From assembly GCA_002914805.1 (NCBI GenBank), contig JXTB01000061.1:101508-165507 (forward strand): a DNA stretch of 64,000 nucleotides, written 5' to 3'. How positions within the stretch are numbered: position 1 is the first letter of the stretch; the number at the start of each line of letters is the position of its first letter. The notes beneath the pieces were generated by a model. That model did no database searches. It was not told the DNA's origin and saw only the letters and a program-made list of their open reading frames with translations. Both the position numbers and the translations under genes were made by a program. The stretch is from Parasponia andersonii. Lineage: Eukaryota; Streptophyta; Magnoliopsida; Rosales; Cannabaceae. Below are positions 46,418 to 58,565 of the stretch, in pieces.

Positions 46418-46857
46418 TTATGAGATTAGCAATGACTGAAATGCCTTCACATCTGCTACCATTGTTTGGGTTTTAGGTAACCCTCTCAGGGTCAGCGTTT
46501 CCTCTCTACGAAGCCTGACGCACTCCTTGGCCATGAGCCTTACCGCCTCTTCGAGCTCATGGCTAGTCGGCACCACCAGGTCATTGGGACCCGCCAGCTG
46601 GCTCGAGGCCATGATCTGACAACCCACCATAGTGATGCGACTCTGTTCATCCCGGCGGAACCGGTTCAGAGCCGAGGCGTCAAGCTGGCTCCGCAGATAT
46701 TTTGTGAAGACCCAGGTGTCCAGGGAGAAGAGGAGATATGAGACTATCCTAGGCATCATGTTCATCACTTGGGGATTTAGGACGGCCTGGATATGTCGGC
46801 AATCCCTAGAGGACCTAAAGATGATGATCCCCTCCAGCTCCTTGAGCCACCTAGCCA
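46418..46857 (-). other. GC-richer coding-like segment of unknown origin joined to copia RT
   Basis: In the same open frame as the copia fragment at its right, the translation switches at about 46857 from KVCKL to ARWLKELEGIIIFRSS and continues with LDTWVFTKYLRSQLDASALN and SHELEEAVRLMAKECVRLRR. I do not recognise it. It lacks copia RT motifs, its GC content is clearly above its surroundings, and it has an amphipathic, coiled-coil-like tail. It could be a piece of another element's gag or of a host gene. Confidence 0.45.
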
Positions 46858-47502
46858 ATTTACAGACTTTCTTTTCTTGTCCAGGAGCAACAAAACCTTT
46901 AGGCTGTTCCATATAGATTTCTTCATCTAGATCTCCATTAAGAAATGCTGTTTTTACATCCATTTGGTGTACTTCAAGCTTCCACAGAGCAGCAATCGCA
47001 AGTATCATCCTTGTGAAATTTATTCTTGTCACAGGAGAATAAGTATCAAAGTAATCTAGGCCTTCCTTTTGCCTATAACCTTTGATAACCAATCTAGCCT
47101 TATATTTGTCAATTATTCCATCTGCTTTCATTTTCCTTTTGAAAATCCATTTCGAACTAAGTAGCTTATATCCTGGAGGAAGATCTAGTAGTTCCCACAT
47201 ATGGTTTTGTAAGATGGAATCAATTTCGCTCTTAATGGCCTCTTTCCATAAAGGTCCCTCAACAGAGCTCACAGCTTCTTGGAAGCTTTGAGGTTCACTT
47301 TCCAACATGTAAACTAAAAAATCCGGACTAAAAGATTTTTCAGTGCTCGCTCTTTTACTGCATCTAGGCTCATCTTCAAGACTTGTTCTTGGTCCTGACT
47401 ATCCTCAATGATAGCCTCATAAGTTCGTTTAGATGTACTAGGTACTTCCTTGGATTTATACGGAAATTCATGTTCAAAGAACAATGCATTTCTCGATTGC
47501 AT
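46858..47502 (-). pseudogene. Ty1/copia pol fragment (start of reverse transcriptase)
   Basis: The minus strand encodes the copia RT N-terminal region: PLWKEAIKSEIDSILQNHMW, SSKWIFKRKMKADG, YKARLVIKGYRQKEGLDYFD, TYSPVTRINFTRM, then LEVHQMDVKTAFLNGDLDEE and IYMEQPKGF. A further stretch upstream (47314-47502) fits the linker before RT. It is a fossil covering only part of pol, with a few breaks. Confidence 0.9.
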
Positions 47503-49380
47503 TATTATGTTCTTGTGTATGTCTGGGATTTATGACTCATATACAAGTATTTTCATCCTTAATTATTGTTTGATATTTGCTCATCAATTAATTAAGTTTC
47601 CATTAGATAATTACTTTGATTTGCTGAGTTATTGTGATCAGATTTCCTGATCTGTTGCAATAACTTCAGATATTTAAAGAAATGTTAGTTAATTTTCTTA
47701 AATCTTAGTATTTGATTGATATTGATTGAGATATAATTTTCTAGGATAATTATCAATTTTTGACAGATTATTTGAAGAATTTCAGTTGGCCAAATCGTGT
47801 CCAAATCATATCCAAAGAGTAATCATGAAGGTGGATATTTTTCTAGTAATTGTTGAAAAAGTTATTGTAATAACTTTCTAGTAGATTATAATATTTATGA
47901 AAAATTTTGATTTTGTTATTAATTCCTTCCTTATTTGATTTCAGCCTATTCACACTACCTTGGATAACCATGGAGGCTAAAGTTCACCTACAAAAGCTCT
48001 GCTACTCTAAGAAATTTGGTATGCACTATATTGAAAAAGTAATTCTTAGAGAGAGCTTTTAATTGTAAGATATAGAGTATGTTCTATTGCTATTATGAGA
48101 TTTAGAGAGTTATAGGGTTTTCTAGGTATTTTGTTTGAGTGCATTTTGTTCTTTAGGAGGAAGAACAATACATCTTCAAGAGGAGACAGATCTGAACCTG
48201 TGAACGGAGTTCACATGTGAAAGATCAACAAAAAGAGAGGAGCTCACTAAATAAGATTAGTGGAGTTGTTACAACACATTATGACTATTAAAAAAATAGA
48301 GTCTTTTCTTGCATTAGTCAATTGATATTTATAATTTTTATACTTTACTAATTTATTTAATCTCTGGGCATAGCCCTGTGGAGTAAGAAAAATTTGAACT
48401 ACATTAAAAACGTCTTGTGTTCATTCTTTATTTTTCTATTCTTGTTGCTACATATGCACTCGTCGTTGCAACAACATTTCATACATATGTTATAATATAA
48501 TTAATTAATTAATAATTTCATCAATTAATTTATTACTTGGTAATACCTAAAACAAATCTTTCAATATCTATTTCATAATTTGAGGCTTCATTAGAAAATC
48601 GAATTTTCAAATCAAATAATCGATGGTTCGAAAACAACCCCAGACCCTCCAAACAACCTTCAAATGATGTTAAATATCCTCAATAGTACCATAGTGCTAT
48701 CTAGTGATTCGATTGAGGTAGTGGTTCAATTATTCGGCTTTATACATCTTTAATTTAAATTATGCATTATGATTATTTTGTGAAAAATCGTGAATAAAAT
48801 GATATTTTGATAAACTATTGGAAAATCTTGGATTATTCTAGAATTAAATTATGTCACTTCTATATAAATTTGTAAAATCGTGATTTTTGGATGATTCGGT
48901 GGATTTGCTGCTAATGGTATAGTAAATTCCAGAATAATATCAAGTGGAGTTTTAAAATATTACTTGGGTATGTTTTGCATAGTTATTATATATCTTGTTA
49001 TATGTTGTACATACTATAAGATCACAAATGAGATACATCTTAGGCATCGCAGTATTTAGTAGGTAGCCAGTATTCCTGCCCTCGGTGAAAGCCTATAAAC
49101 TACTTCGAACTCTGGACTCATTTCACTGAAATTTATGATTTTAAATAAAAAATTTCCAGATGAAAATTCCTCTAAGGTTTGATTGTATATTTTGCCGAGA
49201 AAATAAAACTAATTAGAGGATTACTAATTTAGAAATTTACTTACTTTTGAGGATTAAAACTTAAAAATTCTATGTACTTAATTTTCTGAAATTTTAAAAA
49301 TTACTGTTTATTACTATTTTAATTTAAAATTACTAAAAGTCACGACTTTGGAATTCCAATCGTGATATAGGCCCTAATTA
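47503..49380. other. Intergenic DNA right of the copia fragment
   Basis: No domain was recognised. The stretch 47940-48480 has a composition reminiscent of an LTR, but no boundary or partner copy is visible. Confidence 0.4.
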
Positions 49381-49815
49381 TAATTTGTCTAGTTCCTTCT
49401 ACCTCTTCCGCTTGCTAAATAATAGAGAAGATTTTAGTCTTCTTTCCTTCCTCTCATACAAAATATAATTAGAGAAGAGTGTCTCTGTCCTCTCTCAATT
49501 TTCTTCTCTAGATAATATAAGTCTCATTCTTTCCTATCATCCCTCCTTCCTACCAAACATAGTATTAATCCCTTCAAAATTAAAGAGATTTTAAGAAAGA
49601 GATGTCCATTTAAGTGATGGAGTAGTTATTCTAAATATAATATTTTTTGTTCCTTCTACCTCTCCATCTTACCAAACAATGAAGAAGATTTTAGTCTTTT
49701 CTCGTACTAAACATAATAAAAGAAAAGTACTCTTCTTCTTCGCTCACCTTTTTTTCATAGGTAATATAAATCTCTTTTATTCTCTCTCTTCCCTCCCTTC
49801 TATCAAACACAGCCT
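49381..49815. repeat. Two pyrimidine-rich repeat units related to the 33849 MITE end
   Basis: GTTCCTTCTACCTCTTCCGC (49391) and GTTCCTTCTACCTCTCCATC (49650) each lead into (A/G)GAAGATTTTAGTCTT. They close with CTACCAAACATAG (about 49550) and CTATCAAACACAG (about 49800). The closing phrase is shared with the right end of the element at 33849-34283, suggesting fragments of one MITE family. Confidence 0.55.
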
Positions 49816-50716
49816 AAGCAACCGAAGAGGAAGGAAAGAATTGAGCGGGACACAAACTCATGCTATTTTTTTCCAAAAAAAAAAAAAAGGTTATTTTTTT
49901 AATAAATATTGGTTAATTATAAGTAATTTAGCGTTAATATTGGTTTGTTTTGAATTAGTCGGTAGTTACAAAACCAAAAAATAGGGATTAGTATAACATG
50001 TTAGAAGTTTTGTTCAGTACTGGCGAGGGTGACATAAGACGAGTAACTAATCAAACGAAAACAAACAAACAAATGTGAATAATCGATCGTAAGCATGCGT
50101 CTTAAAGCGTCACTAATTTGACTTTTAATTGTACGTACGTACTCTGGATCTGATCGTACTCTTCTATAGTTTAATTGCTTAGATGAGAATTGAGATCTAC
50201 GTACGTAATTATTTGTTTTTTAAAATACAACTGAATGACCAAATCAAAAATAATTCCTGCAAATTGATCGGAATTAATGACGATTAAAAATAAAGGGACA
50301 AAAATGTTTTTTTTCCTTTTTTTTTTTAAATATTGTTGAATAGAAAATGTTGAAATATATGGAGAATTGTAGAAGTCAGTGATGTCATAGAGAGAGAGAA
50401 AGAGAGAGAGAGAGAGAGTAGAGAGATGTATGGAAACGAGTGGAAGACGAAAGTATGCCCAGTATAAAGAAGTCCGACGTGGATATATATATATATATAT
50501 GATCATTTAACACAACGGAAGAGACATGCATATGGTTGATGATTAATTTGCAGTCTACCAAAATGTGATCAATACATGCATATGGAACAAAAAAAAAAAA
50601 AATCTAACTGTGGTTTAATTTATAAAAATACTTTTTTATCACAAAAAAGTTATCACAAGAAAGTTTAACACGTATACCACGTATTGATCACATAAGCTCT
50701 TAAAAGTATATATATA
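49816..50716. other. Intergenic DNA with a GA microsatellite
   Basis: (GA)n occurs at about 50391-50427 and a (TA)n at 50484-50500. No gene seen. Confidence 0.5.
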
Positions 50717-50727
50717 CCAATCTTAGG

Positions 50728-50768
<41 letters not shown>

Positions 50769-50947
50769 GTATTATTTTGTCTAATTAAAATACGTTATGG
50801 ATATCTTTATAATAAAAAAAAAAAAAACATTAAATAATATATTTTTTCACAATTATCTAAATTGTAATAATTATTAGATAATAATCTAACGGTTAAAAAA
50901 AATATCTATAAATAGATAAAAATAAATACTTATTCGATTGGGAATCT
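50717..50947. mobile_element. Diverged member of the (TA)n-associated MITE family
   Basis: Starts ACCAATCTTAGGTATT after a TA run and ends AATACTTATTCGATTGGGAA. The interior keeps TCTAACGGTTAAAAAAA, matching the AGCCGTTGGATC/TAAAAAAA part of the 27424-28479 copies. Strongly diverged. Confidence 0.4.
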
Positions 50948-51330
50948 CTATATTAATATATACACGTGGGAAATTAAATGAACAAATGAACTGCCGTATC
51001 CTTCTAAAAAAAAAAAAAAAATGAATTGCCATATCAATGAGAATTGAGCTTATCGTCACGTCATCTTAATCATTGTACACAATGTAGCAATCATATTGCT
51101 TAACTCTTTTTCCCCTATTAGCGTGTAGGGTTTCAAGTTCAATTATACGCTTTGGGAAAAATACATGACCATTAGCGGCGCCAGCTAAAGCCAAAGGGCG
51201 AACGCCCCACCTCTATTTTACTCTACTCTTTTTTTTTTTTTTTAATGTCAAAACTAGATTATATATTTGTATTTTACCCCTTAAAATTTTATATTTATAG
51301 ACATTGTCTCCTAAAATTTCAAAGCTATAC

Positions 51331-51575
51331 ACATGTCTCCCTAAATACTTAAAGCTTTAAGAGTGCATCTATAGTGGGGCTATCCAAATATATCCCTATA
51401 TGAGGCCATCTATTGACATGTCTCTCTAAATATTTAAAATTTTGAGGGTGCGTCTCCAGTGGGGCTATCTAAATATATCGCTATTCATTGACATGTCTCC
51501 TTAAATATTTAAAACTTGAAGGGTGCGTCTATAGTAGGGCTATCCAAATATAGCCCTAAATGAGGTCATCCATTG
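51331..51575. repeat. Tandem array of the element's left terminus, about three units
   Basis: Units start at ACATGTCTCC (51331, 51416, 51491), with periods of 85 and 75 bp. Each contains the phrase G(A/G)GTGC(A/G)TCTA(T/C)AGT(G/A)GGGCTATC. Confidence 0.8.
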
Positions 51576-51586
51576 CCTTCCATTTT

Positions 51587-51770
51587 ATTTAAAATCAATG
51601 GCTTGAATAAGTTGTCTATTGTGAGCCGCGTCCCAGTCAATCATTTTTCAAGTATTCTTCTTCTTGCCTCAGCCGTTCATTTAAAATCAATAGCTTGAGT
51701 AAGTTATCTATTATGAGGCGCGTCGCAGCCAATCATTTTTCAAGTATTTTTCTTCTTGCCTAAGCCGCTT
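51587..51770. repeat. 92-bp tandem duplication
   Basis: ATTTAAAATCAATGGCTTGA (51587) recurs as ATTTAAAATCAATAGCTTGA (51679). Both units contain GCGTC.CAG.CAATCATTTTT. Confidence 0.9.
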
Positions 51771-52214
51771 TGATGTTCATGAATGACACATCTTCTAACT
51801 AACCTTCTTTGAAAAAAACAGAGTTAATGACACCTAGAATCTTCTATTTTTGGCTTGATGGTAGAATTATCCCAAAATTTGTTGTATAGACCTATGATTC
51901 TGTAAACTTTATACTTTATTTTTGTATTTTTTCTTTTGAAATCTATATTTGACTCAGGAGCTACCATTGTTGCAGACTAAAAAGCTTGAAAAAGAAAGTC
52001 ATGGTCTTGTTTAAAAGGAGAAGCTATGATCTACTGCAGTGGGTTCGTTAAGCCGGCACAACCATTTGAATAAATTTGCCAACTGAGCACCATAGGTTCA
52101 TTTCTTGATAAGCTACTAAATTTTGTGTCTTTTTCTCTTCTCCACATCTTTTCGACCCAAATCAATCAAAAAAAAAGTCTGTAACTTTGAATACCCTCTT
52201 ATTCCTTTAAGAGA

Positions 52215-52520
52215 TCAAAACAGAGCCTAGGATTCGTATAAGACGAAAGTATAGGTTATAAGCGTCAAGTGGGTTCTCCAATTTCTGAAGCTTAAACACA
52301 TTTTTTCCCAATTAATACTCGAGAAGCTTCAAACTCCTTGCATATCATAGCTTATTATTTTAATAACACTCAGTAACAAAACAGAACATACGATTCGTTT
52401 AAGAAGAAAGTATAAGTTATAAGCTCAAGTGGGTTCTCAGATTTCCAAAGCTTAAACATTTGTCTTTATTTTTTTAAAATATTTTTTTAATAATGATTAA
52501 GAAGCTTCAAACCCACTATC
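52215..52520. repeat. Direct repeat inside the MULE-like element
   Basis: AAAACAGAGCCTAGGATTCG (about 52216) and AAAACAGAACATACGATTCG (about 52378) each continue through GAAAGTATA.GTTATAAGC, AAGTGGGTTCTC and AGCTTAAACA to GAAGCTTCAAAC. Confidence 0.85.
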
Positions 52521-52915
52521 TCCTTTTCACCACAGGTTTTAAGTTATAATGTCTAATTGAAACTAGAGAAAGCAAAACCCAAAAGAAATAGAAACAAAAG
52601 AAGTTAGGATAAAGAAGGAACTCTTTGGGTGAGACAGAATTAGAAGGATGAAAAGAGGATGAAGAAAGAGAGAGTAAGCTAGAAATCGAGAGTCCTAACC
52701 AGAGTTTCGCGATCTCTAGTGGGAAACGAAGGGGAAGGCAAAATTAATTTCGGTCTCAAAATCGGGTCAATCTTCTGAGTTGCGATCTATATTTCTCAAC
52801 TTATTACACCCTAATCTAAACCATTGATTTTAAATCAGACACCAAATATTTGGTGGTCTCATATAGGGCTATTTTCGGAGAGCCCTATATTAGATCCGGC
52901 CAAACTCTAATAGAT

Positions 52916-53373
52916 AATTTAGGTCTGAAGATATTATTTATGTTGCCTTAACTGAAAGACCCATAATTACAAATAAAATTAATGAACTAGATTTCAAATA
53001 TTAATACAATCCACTTCTTAGAGCTAATTAATTTTATATAAGAGTCATTTTCTTTTCAAAGGAACGTGTTTTATTTGTTAGTAAAACCACTCAAATAAAT
53101 TCTAAAGGGGAAATACAGTGCCTTTTTTTTTCTTTTGAAAAAGAAGAGAAATTTAATTGTTGAAAGTGGTGGTTACAAAGCATAAAATTTTTTGTTAACT
53201 CTTATTCATATATTTTCAAGAAAAAAAAAGGTCATACTTCTTTTTTCAAAAAAAAAAAAAAAAAAGTTCCCATGATATGGAAAAGTTCTTTTACTCTTGT
53301 TTTTTTGTTTAAGAGTATTTTTGCTTGGAAATATTAAAGAGGTGATTTTAACACTAATATTAATATATATATA
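52916..53373. other. Intergenic AT-rich DNA
   Basis: No gene or element boundary recognised. Confidence 0.5.
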
Positions 53374-53630
53374 TGGGTCATAATTCAATTAGTATTTTTT
53401 TATCGATTTAAGTATTTATTTTTTTTAATCGTTGAATCATTATATAACAGTTATTATAATTTAAGTAGTTAAAAAAGTAAAATTAAAAATGAATATTCAT
53501 TATTTAATATTTTCTTTTTTTATCTTTTATTATAAAAAGACGTGCATGATCAATTTTAATTAAGTAAAATAATATTTATAATAAATTTTAATTAAACAAA
53601 AAAATACTTATAAAAAAAATCTACATATTA
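53374..53630. mobile_element. Second diverged member of the (TA)n-associated MITE family
   Basis: Starts GGGTCATAATTCAATTAGTA after a TA run. It keeps an AATCGTTGAATCATTATATA palindrome remnant and AAAAAGACGTGCATGATC, which corresponds to GAAAAGACGTGCATCATTAA of the intact copies. It is followed within 20 bp by a long TA tract. Confidence 0.45.
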
Positions 53631-53642
53631 TAGTTTTATATA

Positions 53643-53649
<7 letters not shown>

Positions 53650-53691
<42 letters not shown>
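53650..53691. repeat. (TA)n microsatellite
   Basis: About 20 uninterrupted TA units to the right of a diverged MITE. Confidence 0.95.
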
Positions 53692-53693
<2 letters not shown>

Positions 53694-55513
53694 CTATGTT
53701 GTTCAAAATTTTACATTATGTCCCACGAACTTAAATTCTGGCTCCAGCCAAGAACGTGACTAACACCCATGCTGTACTTATAACGACCATATTACTTTTC
53801 ATTCTAAGTCAGCATGTATCAGGAATTTCTGTTTAAATAGTAATTGATAATTTTATTGTTCTCATCCAAACAAAAAGATTAAGTAGGGTTTGGTGTGTTT
53901 GGGAGGTATATATTAACCATTAAAACCAAATATTTTTCAACTAAAAAAAAAAGGAAGGGAAATATGGCATCGATAGTCGCGATCATTATATAAATTATCA
54001 CGATCGATGTGAATCACACGTAAACAAACTTTGTTTCAACATGTTCAGGTTGCCAAATTATCATGCATATTACGTACATATGTAGAGAAGATATCCAGCC
54101 AGTGGGTTTAATTAGTTTATATATATAGTCGAGATAACGTGAAGCTGTGAGGTTCGGCAACTAGTATTTGTTAATATGTGATTCTGTATGGCGAAAATAT
54201 TTGAAAAAAGAAAAAGGGATGGAGCCTGAATGGTGATGTTAATTTATCATTAATTGCATCTGTCTTCTAGCTACTATACCTCCAATTAAATATAGTTTGT
54301 ACATTGGACAATTAGCTGATCCATTGACTGGCACAATTATTGAGCAAGCAAACTGTTATCTATATTTGAGGAGATTATTAACTAAAGGTATTTTATATCG
54401 AGAAGAAAAATCACTCATAAATGTGACGCACAATAAATTAAGAGCCATAATAATTATATTATTAAATAATTCTTTGGTAATAACTAATATGTGAACTACG
54501 AAAGCTAGAATAATAATGACAAAAATATAGTTTTGTTTTTTCTTTTCTTTTGTTCTCCCGTTTCGCTGTATGATGCAAAATAAAATAAAAAAAGTATATA
54601 AACTCAAGACTATATTATATCCTCCGTCAAAAGTATCGTTTGGCTTTTTTTTTTTTTTTTGAATCTTTGATGTTTTGTCATTTCTAAAAAAATAAATTAT
54701 GTCTCAACACTTCAAAATTGTCTGCAATGTTTATCGAGCAATTGACTAACCTTTTTCAAATGACTACATAAGCACTATATATACTTCTGATTGGAGGGAT
54801 CTCCAGTTCTTTTCAACTATAACCTATTAGTGACAACTTGCTTGCGTACCAAAAAAAAAAAATCTGGCTTGACCAATTCTTTTTAATATCGTATGTATTA
54901 CTAAGTCCCGATCGACATGTTTTATTTAGATGGTCTAAGTTTAAATTAGAACTAAAGACACTACTTTATTTATTTGTTTATTTGTAAACATAGGTAACAG
55001 TTTATGTAAAAAAAAAAATAATAAAACAAAACAAAAAACAAAAGAGAAAAAGACAGTGGTGATCGACATTATTAATTGAAAAGGTTTTAATAAGAGAAGG
55101 CCCCTCTGAAAAACCTCTTTTCTATAATTAAAAAAAATATTTTATACTAATTAAAAAGGGCAATGTTTGCCAATCAACTGAGGATCTAGTAATGATATCT
55201 CCCCCCCTCCCCCCCCCCCCCCCAAAAAAAATGTTTTGAAATTAATTAATTTGTAATAAATTCTTAAAGCTTCACTAGTACTGCAGTTTTACCATTACGG
55301 CCAGTGAAAAAAAAAGGATTTAATTGGCTGGGGGAGGATGAGGTGTTAAATTTCAAATTTTATCTTTCTTTTTCTTTAGAATTTACACAAAAGAAGACTT
55401 CAAAGAATAATTACCAAAACAAAGAGAAAGATATGATTATTTTCAAAGGAAGTCGTCCCGTTTACTCAATTACACATAAACATACCGGTGTATAGTTTTT
55501 GCATCCAAGTCCC

Positions 55514-55568
<55 letters not shown>

Positions 55569-56365
55569 GATATATAATTTAATGTGAGCGTTCTTTTCTT
55601 TTTCTCTATCGATGAGTGCAAGTTGAAAATTATCGTAAAATGGTAAGTTATTCTCATTGTAAATGCTAAGATTTAAAATTAAATTTATCGAGGATCTTTA
55701 ATCACTTATAATCATGCATTTAGAAAAAATAGGTTAAAATTTTATTGGGATTGTATTTGTAAAAGCTATTTATATATTTTTTTTTCAATGATCAAACTCT
55801 GATGTAGTTCTGAATTTACTACAAAAGAGTCAAAAATTAGTAGAAATTTTATAGGGAATATTTGGAAAGAATATAATAGAATAGATATGTGTAGAAAAAC
55901 ATAGGTTGACCTCGAATAAATAGAATATCTTGTATCTGTAGGCAAATAAAATGAATTTAATAAATAAGAAATTCAATTAATAATTAAACAACTTATTAAA
56001 TAACGTAATATTTGAAATATAAATATTTGATAATCATAAATAGAAATTACTAAAATAGAGGGACTCCATAAAGACATAAATACTTCTGTGCCACATATAC
56101 CAACATTTTGGCTTCCACTCCTTAACGAGAGTTTACTTAGACTAGAGGAGTAATTTAAGCCAAATTTTCATATCTTTCTGCAATACTTTCCTTGTAATTT
56201 CTTGCAAGATAATCAATTTATCATAATAATACATCTTAATGCAAAATCATAATATTGAATTATCATATTTTAGTGCACATTTATAGGTCTTATTATTTTT
56301 CATTACTTTCGAATTATGTATCTTTTTGACTCGGTGAATCATCATGCTCTACAATGAATGACCAC
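53692..56365. other. Intergenic DNA with a C-run and TA tracts
   Basis: No supported gene. A poly(C) tract interrupted by one T lies at 55201-55223, and imperfect (TA)n at about 55516-55570. Confidence 0.5.
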
Positions 56366-56726
56366 GAGGATTCTACACCCACTTAAACGGGGATATGGCT
56401 CCTCGAACTTATTTTGGACAAGAAAGAATTAGAGCTCTCTAGACTATTGTGAATGGACTAGAAAGGAATTAAAGCTCTCGGATATCTACTCTTCACTTTG
56501 CTGAGAGGATTTAAAAGCATTCATTAGAGAAGACAGTTGAACATCCTACCTTGAAGAGCTCATACAATATATCCCACAAGGACGTGTTCAAATTTATTTG
56601 ACCGGGAGAGGAATTCTTATCGGGACCTAAAATTTTAATAGTCTCCAACCAAGATCTTGCTTAGAAATGAGGACTCTACACTTAAGAGGGCTTATGGCTT
56701 CCAGAGCTCATTTGGATTTGAAAGGA
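56366..56726. repeat. Dispersed 60-bp direct repeat, two copies
   Basis: GAGGATTCTACACCCACTTA (56366) and GAGGACTCTACACTTAAGAG (56669) each continue to GG..TATGGCT(C/T)C..GA.CT.ATTT, then GGA...GAAAG. About 300 bp apart; origin unknown. Confidence 0.6.
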
Positions 56727-56984
56727 CAATTTTTTGAAGCTTTCGGAATATATTATATCCGAAAGGAGTATTCAGTTTTCATTACAATTTTAAGTTAAAA
56801 AATAAATATAGTAGCTTTGTAAGATACAAGAGTAAAGTTAATAAAAGTACTTTATCTTCTTTTGTCATAGTATGATTTTGGCTAAAACAAAACAAGAATA
56901 GGAAAATATACGAGGTTTAATGTTATCATCGAATTACAAAGTAATTCAAATGAGTCAAACAATTTAATAATCTAAAAAACACAC

Positions 56985-57515
56985 TAGATTCCTAATCAAT
57001 CAATCAATTTAATCGAATCAATCACACTAGACAATCTAAATCAATTAATTCAATTGTATCAATCAAATTACATTTCAAACCAATCAAATCCAAACAAACA
57101 AATATGAAGGAAATTATTTCAATCAAAAATTTAGTTCAAACTAGGCAATACACATAATTGAAGTCGATTAAATGCCAAACAAGTCAATCTAATTAAATCA
57201 AACTATTCAAATCACTCAAATACCAAATAAGTCACTCTAATCGAACTAAACAATTGAAGCTAATTAAATACCAAACAGCTCACTCCAATCAAACCAAATA
57301 ATTCAAGTTAAACATCAAATAAAACAATCCAATCAAAAGGTTTCACATCTCAAACAATTTCAAATGCTCAAGTCAAACAATACATCCAACCATTTATTTA
57401 AATCAATCCATTTAGATAATTAAAGAATAGAGTCAAACATTTCAATTGATCCAAGCAAATAAAACCAAACAATTTGACCGGACCAAATCAATCTAAATGC
57501 AATATTTCAATCACA
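56985..57515. repeat. G-poor degenerate CAATCAAA-type tract
   Basis: About 530 bp of irregular variants of CAATCAAAT, CAAACAA and CAATTCAAT. C is moderately frequent but G almost absent on the plus strand, giving strong strand asymmetry. No fixed period is evident by eye. It ends where the solo LTR begins. Confidence 0.8.
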
Positions 57516-57518
57516 TTG

Positions 57519-58565
57519 TGTTGGATAAAAATGGGTAAATGGGTTAAGGAAACAATTTGGGCTTGGCTTGGGCTTGGAAGCCCAAGTGGATTTTATAGAT
57601 TAAATTTGTTATAAAACCCATTTTCATGGACCATTTTGAAGCTAAAAATTGAGTGGGATCCACATCTTGTTGATGAAAGATCTTAGTGAATTCTTGTTCT
57701 CCTCTGCGAGGAGATCGATTTCGTATATTCACACGCTCAAAATGGTGCACGGATGAATGAGAAATTGTTGCTCAAAAGTGCACCATTGAAATGGAAAATG
57801 AAAGGAAAATATTATAATCCCACATTGGTGGGAAATGCATGGTGCAAATGGTTTATATAGAACCTTGTTTTGTGATGGTGGTAAGAATAACAACCACAGA
57901 TGCTCTCTCAGGCGCGCGCAGGGGGGGTGCAAATCTTCGGGGTTGGGCCTGAATTTGCATGGGCTCGTGTGTGCCCGCACCTGCGGACACGAATGCCGGG
58001 CCGAAACTTGGACCATAGTAAGCCCAACCTTTTGTTGTGGCCTAATATTTTTTTTTTTTCATTATGAACCAGAATGAACATTTTTTTTTCATTATGAACC
58101 AGGAACGTTTTGGATCATTATGAACCAGGAACGTTTTGGATTTTATTCCCCTCTTCGTTCTACACACCAAAAAAAAAAAAGCTCTCTTTGCCATTCTCTC
58201 TCAAGTGTTCTTGAGTTCCTCAGTTTTTTTTTTTAGCTAGACCTTTTCGAGTGTCTAGAAAATTTTGAGTTCAAAGCTATCCAGTTCGTAGAGTGGAGGT
58301 GTTGGTGCTTCACCTGCTGCTCTTCGTCGTTGTATCCTGGGAGACTGACGCTTGCAAATCCTCAAGCATTCTGGTGGAGGGAGCGAATCAGTTTTAAGGA
58401 CTCTATGTGGAACACAGCCCTCGACGGTCAACAATCCTTTGTATTGAAGTGCTACCGAAATTCTACTCAAAGTTGGAGCATAATATTTCGGTAACAATAT
58501 TTATCGAAAATATTTATTATAAACGTTTGTAACCTTATATATTGCATGCTACAACCGGTGTGTCA
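57519..58565 (+). repeat. Probable solo Ty1/copia LTR
   Basis: About 1,047 bp beginning TGTTGGATAAAAATGGG and ending GTGTCA, flanked by CATTG and CATTA, a near-match to a 5-bp target duplication. Inside are CCCACATTGGTGGGAAATG and GGTTTATATAGAACC (a TATA-type promoter, near 57850), a GC-rich middle with AGGCGCGCGCAGG, and a late block with TCAACAATCCTTTGTATTG, typical of copia LTR tails. No internal domains follow. Confidence 0.55.
58030..58145. repeat. Short repeats of CATTATGAACCAG within the LTR
   Basis: TTTTTTCATTATGAACCAG occurs twice and ATTATGAACCAGGAACGTTT twice between about 58047 and 58143, a local expansion within the LTR-like block. Confidence 0.8.

Larger units (their letters stand above)
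51331..52915. mobile_element. MULE-like non-autonomous element with long inverted ends and repeated left terminus
   Basis: The left arm at about 51520-51625 (TAGTAGGGCTATCCAAATAT; TAGCCCTAAATGAGG; ATTTAAAATCAATGGCTT) matches in reverse the right arm at about 52800-52905 (TATAGGGCTCTCCGAAAATA; TAGCCCTATATGAG; ATTTAAAATCAATGGTTT). The terminal inverted repeats are thus roughly 100 bp. The left terminus is present as about three tandem units from 51331. There is no transposase ORF. Mutator-like elements commonly have such long ends, but target duplications were not resolved. Confidence 0.55.

Noticed and set aside
54297-54494. 65-codon ORF starting MYIGQLADPL
   Set aside because: No homology recognised, AT-rich codons, no neighbouring exon signals; likely a chance ORF.
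57835-58077. Short ORFs in the GC-rich middle of the solo LTR
   Set aside because: They lie on both strands of an LTR-like segment and show Cys/Arg/Gly composition typical of GC-rich non-coding DNA.
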